From DUVT01 sp041675865 (lineage in GTDB: Bacteria; Bacillota_I; Bacilli_A; ML615J-28; CAG-698), in assembly GCA_041675865.1 (NCBI GenBank), contig JBAYTA010000040.1:1-15707 (forward strand): DNA of 15,707 nt. Reading direction: 5' to 3'. Of the stretch, positions 14,190-15,707 are shown in pieces. The translations under genes and the position numbers were made by a program. The notes below the pieces were generated by a model. That model searched no databases and was not told where the DNA came from. It saw only the letters and a list, made by a program, of their open reading frames with translations. Every line of letters begins with the position of its first letter. Positions within the stretch are counted from its first letter, which is position 1.

Positions 14190-14972
14190 TTAATTATTTT
14201 TTATTAATTCTTTTATTGAAGAAACAATAAAATCTGGTTTTATATTAGAGTTATTAACCATCTCCATATTTGTTTCTCCAGTTAAAACTAGAACACTATT
14301 AATATTAGAGTTAATAGCCATTTGAATATCTGTATATAACCTATCTCCAACTATGACCATTTTGTTGCGACTAACATTATATTTTCTTGCTAAAATATCA
14401 ACTATATAGTTATTTGGTTTACCTATATAGGTTGGTACCTTAGATGTTGCATTCGTTAGCATATTACATATGCTACCACAGTCTGGTATATATCTTTTAT
14501 TTTTAAGTGGATAAACTAAATCAGGATTTGTCGCAAGAAAAATTGCTCCATTATCTAAAAAATAACAAGCATCAACTAATTTTTGATATGTTAATTCTTG
14601 ATCATACCCTACTACAACAATCTCTGCATTCTCAGTTACAAGATTAACTCCATAGTTTAGCAACTCAAATTCCAAAGACTTCGTTCCAACAAGATAGACT
14701 CTTTTACCTGGATAGTTTTCACTTAAATAAATGCCCATTGCCATCGAAGATGAAAATACATTTTCTTCTTCACACTTAATTCCTAAATTCTTCATTTTAC
14801 TTAAGTAAACATTCTTATTAACTGAGGAATTATTACTAACAAAGATATAGTGTTTCTTATTATCGTTTAACCAATTAATAAAATCACTCGCTCCATCAAT
14901 CAACTTATTTTCAAAGTAGATGGTCCCGTCCATATCTAATAAATATAAATCGAAATCATTAAAACTAGACAT
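14190..14972 (-). CDS. HAD-IIA (NagD/AraL-like) sugar or nucleotide phosphatase
   Basis: 260 residues, the usual NagD-family length; cytoplasmic. Motif I is LLDMDGT (nucleophile Asp13, acid/base Asp15), motif II is VSNNSS (Ser46-Asn47), motif III is Lys185 in YIGKPNN, and motif IV is VGDRLYTDI (Asp210, Asp215). The C2-type cap between motifs II and III (about 75-180) places it in the HAD-IIA subclass. All catalytic residues are present. Members dephosphorylate sugar phosphates, nucleoside monophosphates or p-nitrophenyl phosphate; the true substrate here is unknown. It is the first gene of a two-gene unit with the amidase lipoprotein, which hints loosely at amino-sugar or wall-fragment metabolism but could be mere adjacency. 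The start has AGGTGA upstream. Confidence 0.9.
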   Translation of the reverse strand: MSSFNDFDLYLLDMDGTIYFENKLIDGASDFINWLNDNKKHYIFVSNNSSVNKNVYLSKMKNLGIKCEEENVFSSSMAMGIYLSENYPGKRVYLVGTKSLEFELLNYGVNLVTENAEIVVVGYDQELTYQKLVDACYFLDNGAIFLATNPDLVYPLKNKRYIPDCGSICNMLTNATSKVPTYIGKPNNYIVDILARKYNVSRNKMVIVGDRLYTDIQMAINSNINSVLVLTGETNMEMVNNSNIKPDFIVSSIKELIKNN

Positions 14973-14998
14973 AATTCATCACCTAACACAGTATATAT

Positions 14999-15027
14999 AT
15001 TTTACCATAAATCCACCTTTTTTTAAA
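14999..15027 (-). promoter_or_regulatory. promoter of the HAD-amidase operon
   Basis: On the minus strand TTTAAA (15027-15022) and TAAAAT (15004-14999, preceded by TGG, an extended -10) are 17 bases apart. Transcription would start near 14992, about 20 bases before ATG. Confidence 0.5.
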
Positions 15028-15044
15028 GTGTTTTATATCTTATT

Positions 15045-15072
15045 TTTACTTAAGTTGCATATATTAAGTAAA
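15045..15072. promoter_or_regulatory. 28-bp inverted repeat, likely operator in a divergent promoter region
   Basis: TTTACTTAA (15045-15053) and TTAAGTAAA (15064-15072) are a perfect 9-bp inverted repeat with 10 bases between. The right arm occupies the -35 position (15066-15071) for the TATAAT at 15089, and the left arm ends 18 bases from the -35 of the divergent HAD operon, so one regulator could serve both. An internal ACTTAAGT palindrome (15048-15055) overlaps the left arm. Confidence 0.5.
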
Positions 15073-15088
15073 TATTGGCCATTTGTTA

Positions 15089-15094
15089 TATAAT
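15089..15094 (+). promoter_or_regulatory. -10 of the FMN reductase gene
   Basis: A consensus TATAAT whose -35 position (AAGTAA) is non-consensus and lies in the inverted repeat, suggesting a regulated promoter. The leader would be about 60 bases. A weaker alternative is TTTACT (15108-15113) with TATACA (15132-15137), which would give a leader of about 16 bases. Confidence 0.4.
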
Positions 15095-15113
15095 GATATT
15101 GTAATACTTTACT

Positions 15114-15131
15114 AAACAAAAAATATTGTTT
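15114..15131. promoter_or_regulatory. AAACAA-N6-TTGTTT inverted repeat in the FMN reductase leader
   Basis: A 6-bp inverted repeat lies between the -10 and the ribosome binding site, or in the spacer of the alternative promoter. It may be a second operator; the base composition makes chance plausible. Confidence 0.25.
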
Positions 15132-15159
15132 TATACAAATAAAAAAGGAGATAATTATT

Positions 15160-15702
15160 ATGAAAGAAAAATTAAATATTGGTATTATTTTAGGAAGCAC
15201 ACGCGAAGGACGCGTTAGTCCTCAAGTTGGTAAATGGGTATTAGACCTAGCTAATGAACGCGGTGATGCTAATTACGAAATAGTAGATGTGAAAGACTAT
15301 AAATTACCTTTATTAGGTGAAGGTAATCCTGAAAAGTTTAAAGATTGGCAAGCAAAAATCAATTCTTTAGATGGATTTGTTTTTATAGTAAGTGAATACA
15401 ATCACAGCATGCCTGCATCATTAAAGAATGCACTTGATTATTTACAACCTGAATGGAATAATAAGGCTGCTGGTATCGTTAGTTATGGATCAACAGGTGG
15501 TGCAAGAGCTGCAGAACACTTACGTGGAATCTTAGCTGAATTATCTGTTGCAGATGTTAGAACTCATCCAACACTATCGTTATTCTTAGACTTTGAAAAC
15601 ATGTCAGTATTTAAACCGCAAGATTTACATAAGAAAAATATCAATATGATGTTAGATCAAGTAAATGCTTGGTCTGGTGCATTAAAAACATTAAGAAAAT
15701 AA
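15160..15702 (+). CDS. NADPH-dependent FMN reductase family flavoprotein
   Basis: A complete 180-residue flavodoxin-fold protein (PF03358 type), cytoplasmic. The FMN-phosphate loop is GSTREGR (12-18), the isoalloxazine-contact stretch is SEYNHSMPASLKNALDYL (78-95, the family's PEYN.S.P..LKNA.D block with Ser for Pro), and YGSTGGARAAEHLR (109-122) completes the flavin site. Relatives are azo-, quinone- or chromate reductases and FMN-dependent NAD(P)H oxidoreductases that detoxify electrophiles; the substrate is not resolvable here. The start is supported by AAGGAG about ten bases upstream. The first part uses CGC arginine codons, unlike the AGA-rich neighbours, which may reflect higher expression. 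It is divergent from the HAD-amidase operon with an operator-like repeat between, consistent with inducible redox or electrophile response (inference). Confidence 0.92.
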   Translation: MKEKLNIGIILGSTREGRVSPQVGKWVLDLANERGDANYEIVDVKDYKLPLLGEGNPEKFKDWQAKINSLDGFVFIVSEYNHSMPASLKNALDYLQPEWNNKAAGIVSYGSTGGARAAEHLRGILAELSVADVRTHPTLSLFLDFENMSVFKPQDLHKKNINMMLDQVNAWSGALKTLRK

Positions 15703-15707
15703 CAAAA

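Noticed and set aside
15095..15159. An FMN riboswitch before the flavin reductase
   Set aside because: The leader is too short and AT-rich, with none of the conserved G-rich multi-helix elements.

Overview
The window is very AT-rich, compact, single-copy chromosomal DNA. Most genes have a good purine-rich ribosome binding site and a short leader. UGA works as a stop (1921-1923, in an ATGA overlap with the next start) and Trp is read from TGG, so the code is the standard bacterial one. Together with two Ig-like-repeat lipoproteins, a DUF2779 nuclease-like protein and the composition, this suggests a low-GC Firmicute or a UGA-stop Mollicutes-type lineage (Acholeplasma, Izemoplasma or Haloplasma-like). 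No rRNA or other taxonomic marker is present, so the placement is inference.

Layout. (1) 1-358 has no gene. It holds a GC-rich hairpin (39-61) and, on the minus strand, a well-formed candidate small RNA of about 102 nt (256 down to 155). The sRNA has its own TTGCAT-N17-TATAAT promoter, a GAAA-capped hairpin, two unpaired AUCCCCU motifs and an intrinsic terminator. (2) 359-3848 (+) is a three-gene operon: a GxDLY-type SGNH hydrolase, an ECF sigma factor and a membrane-anchored beta-propeller protein that is probably the anti-sigma factor. It ends in a strong terminator. (3) 4008-6095 (+) encodes a secreted lipoprotein with Ig-like repeats and a C-terminal C39-like cysteine peptidase domain. 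A 16-bp perfect palindrome overlaps its -35 region. (4) 6137-7921 (-), convergent and sharing a bidirectional terminator, encodes a Cas4/RecB-like nuclease domain fused to a DUF2779 (DEDD exonuclease-like) domain. (5) 8151-11730 (-) encodes a two-gene heterodimeric ABC exporter with one canonical and one degenerate ATP site. (6) 11752-12228 (+) holds an operator-like cluster, an extended -10 promoter, an unlisted 53-residue single-pass membrane protein, a possible 16-residue peptide and a shared terminator. (7) 12229-14972 (-) is a two-gene unit: a HAD-IIA phosphatase followed by a lipoprotein in which an Amidase_2 (T7-lysozyme-like) domain sits between Ig-like repeats. (8) 15160-15702 (+) is a divergent NADPH-dependent FMN reductase. 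A 28-bp inverted repeat in the shared intergenic region covers the place of its -35.

How the genes fit together. Much of the window faces outward: two lipid-anchored enzymes on Ig-like stalks (one peptidase-like, one peptidoglycan amidase), an ABC exporter, and an envelope-sensing sigma/beta-propeller pair. Several promoters carry perfect palindromes at or near the -35 element, so local regulators are likely. No mobile element, CRISPR array, tRNA or rRNA was recognised. The most novel-looking items are the C-rich sRNA, the SGNH-sigma-propeller operon, the Cas4-like/DUF2779 fusion and the small membrane protein with its operator cluster.
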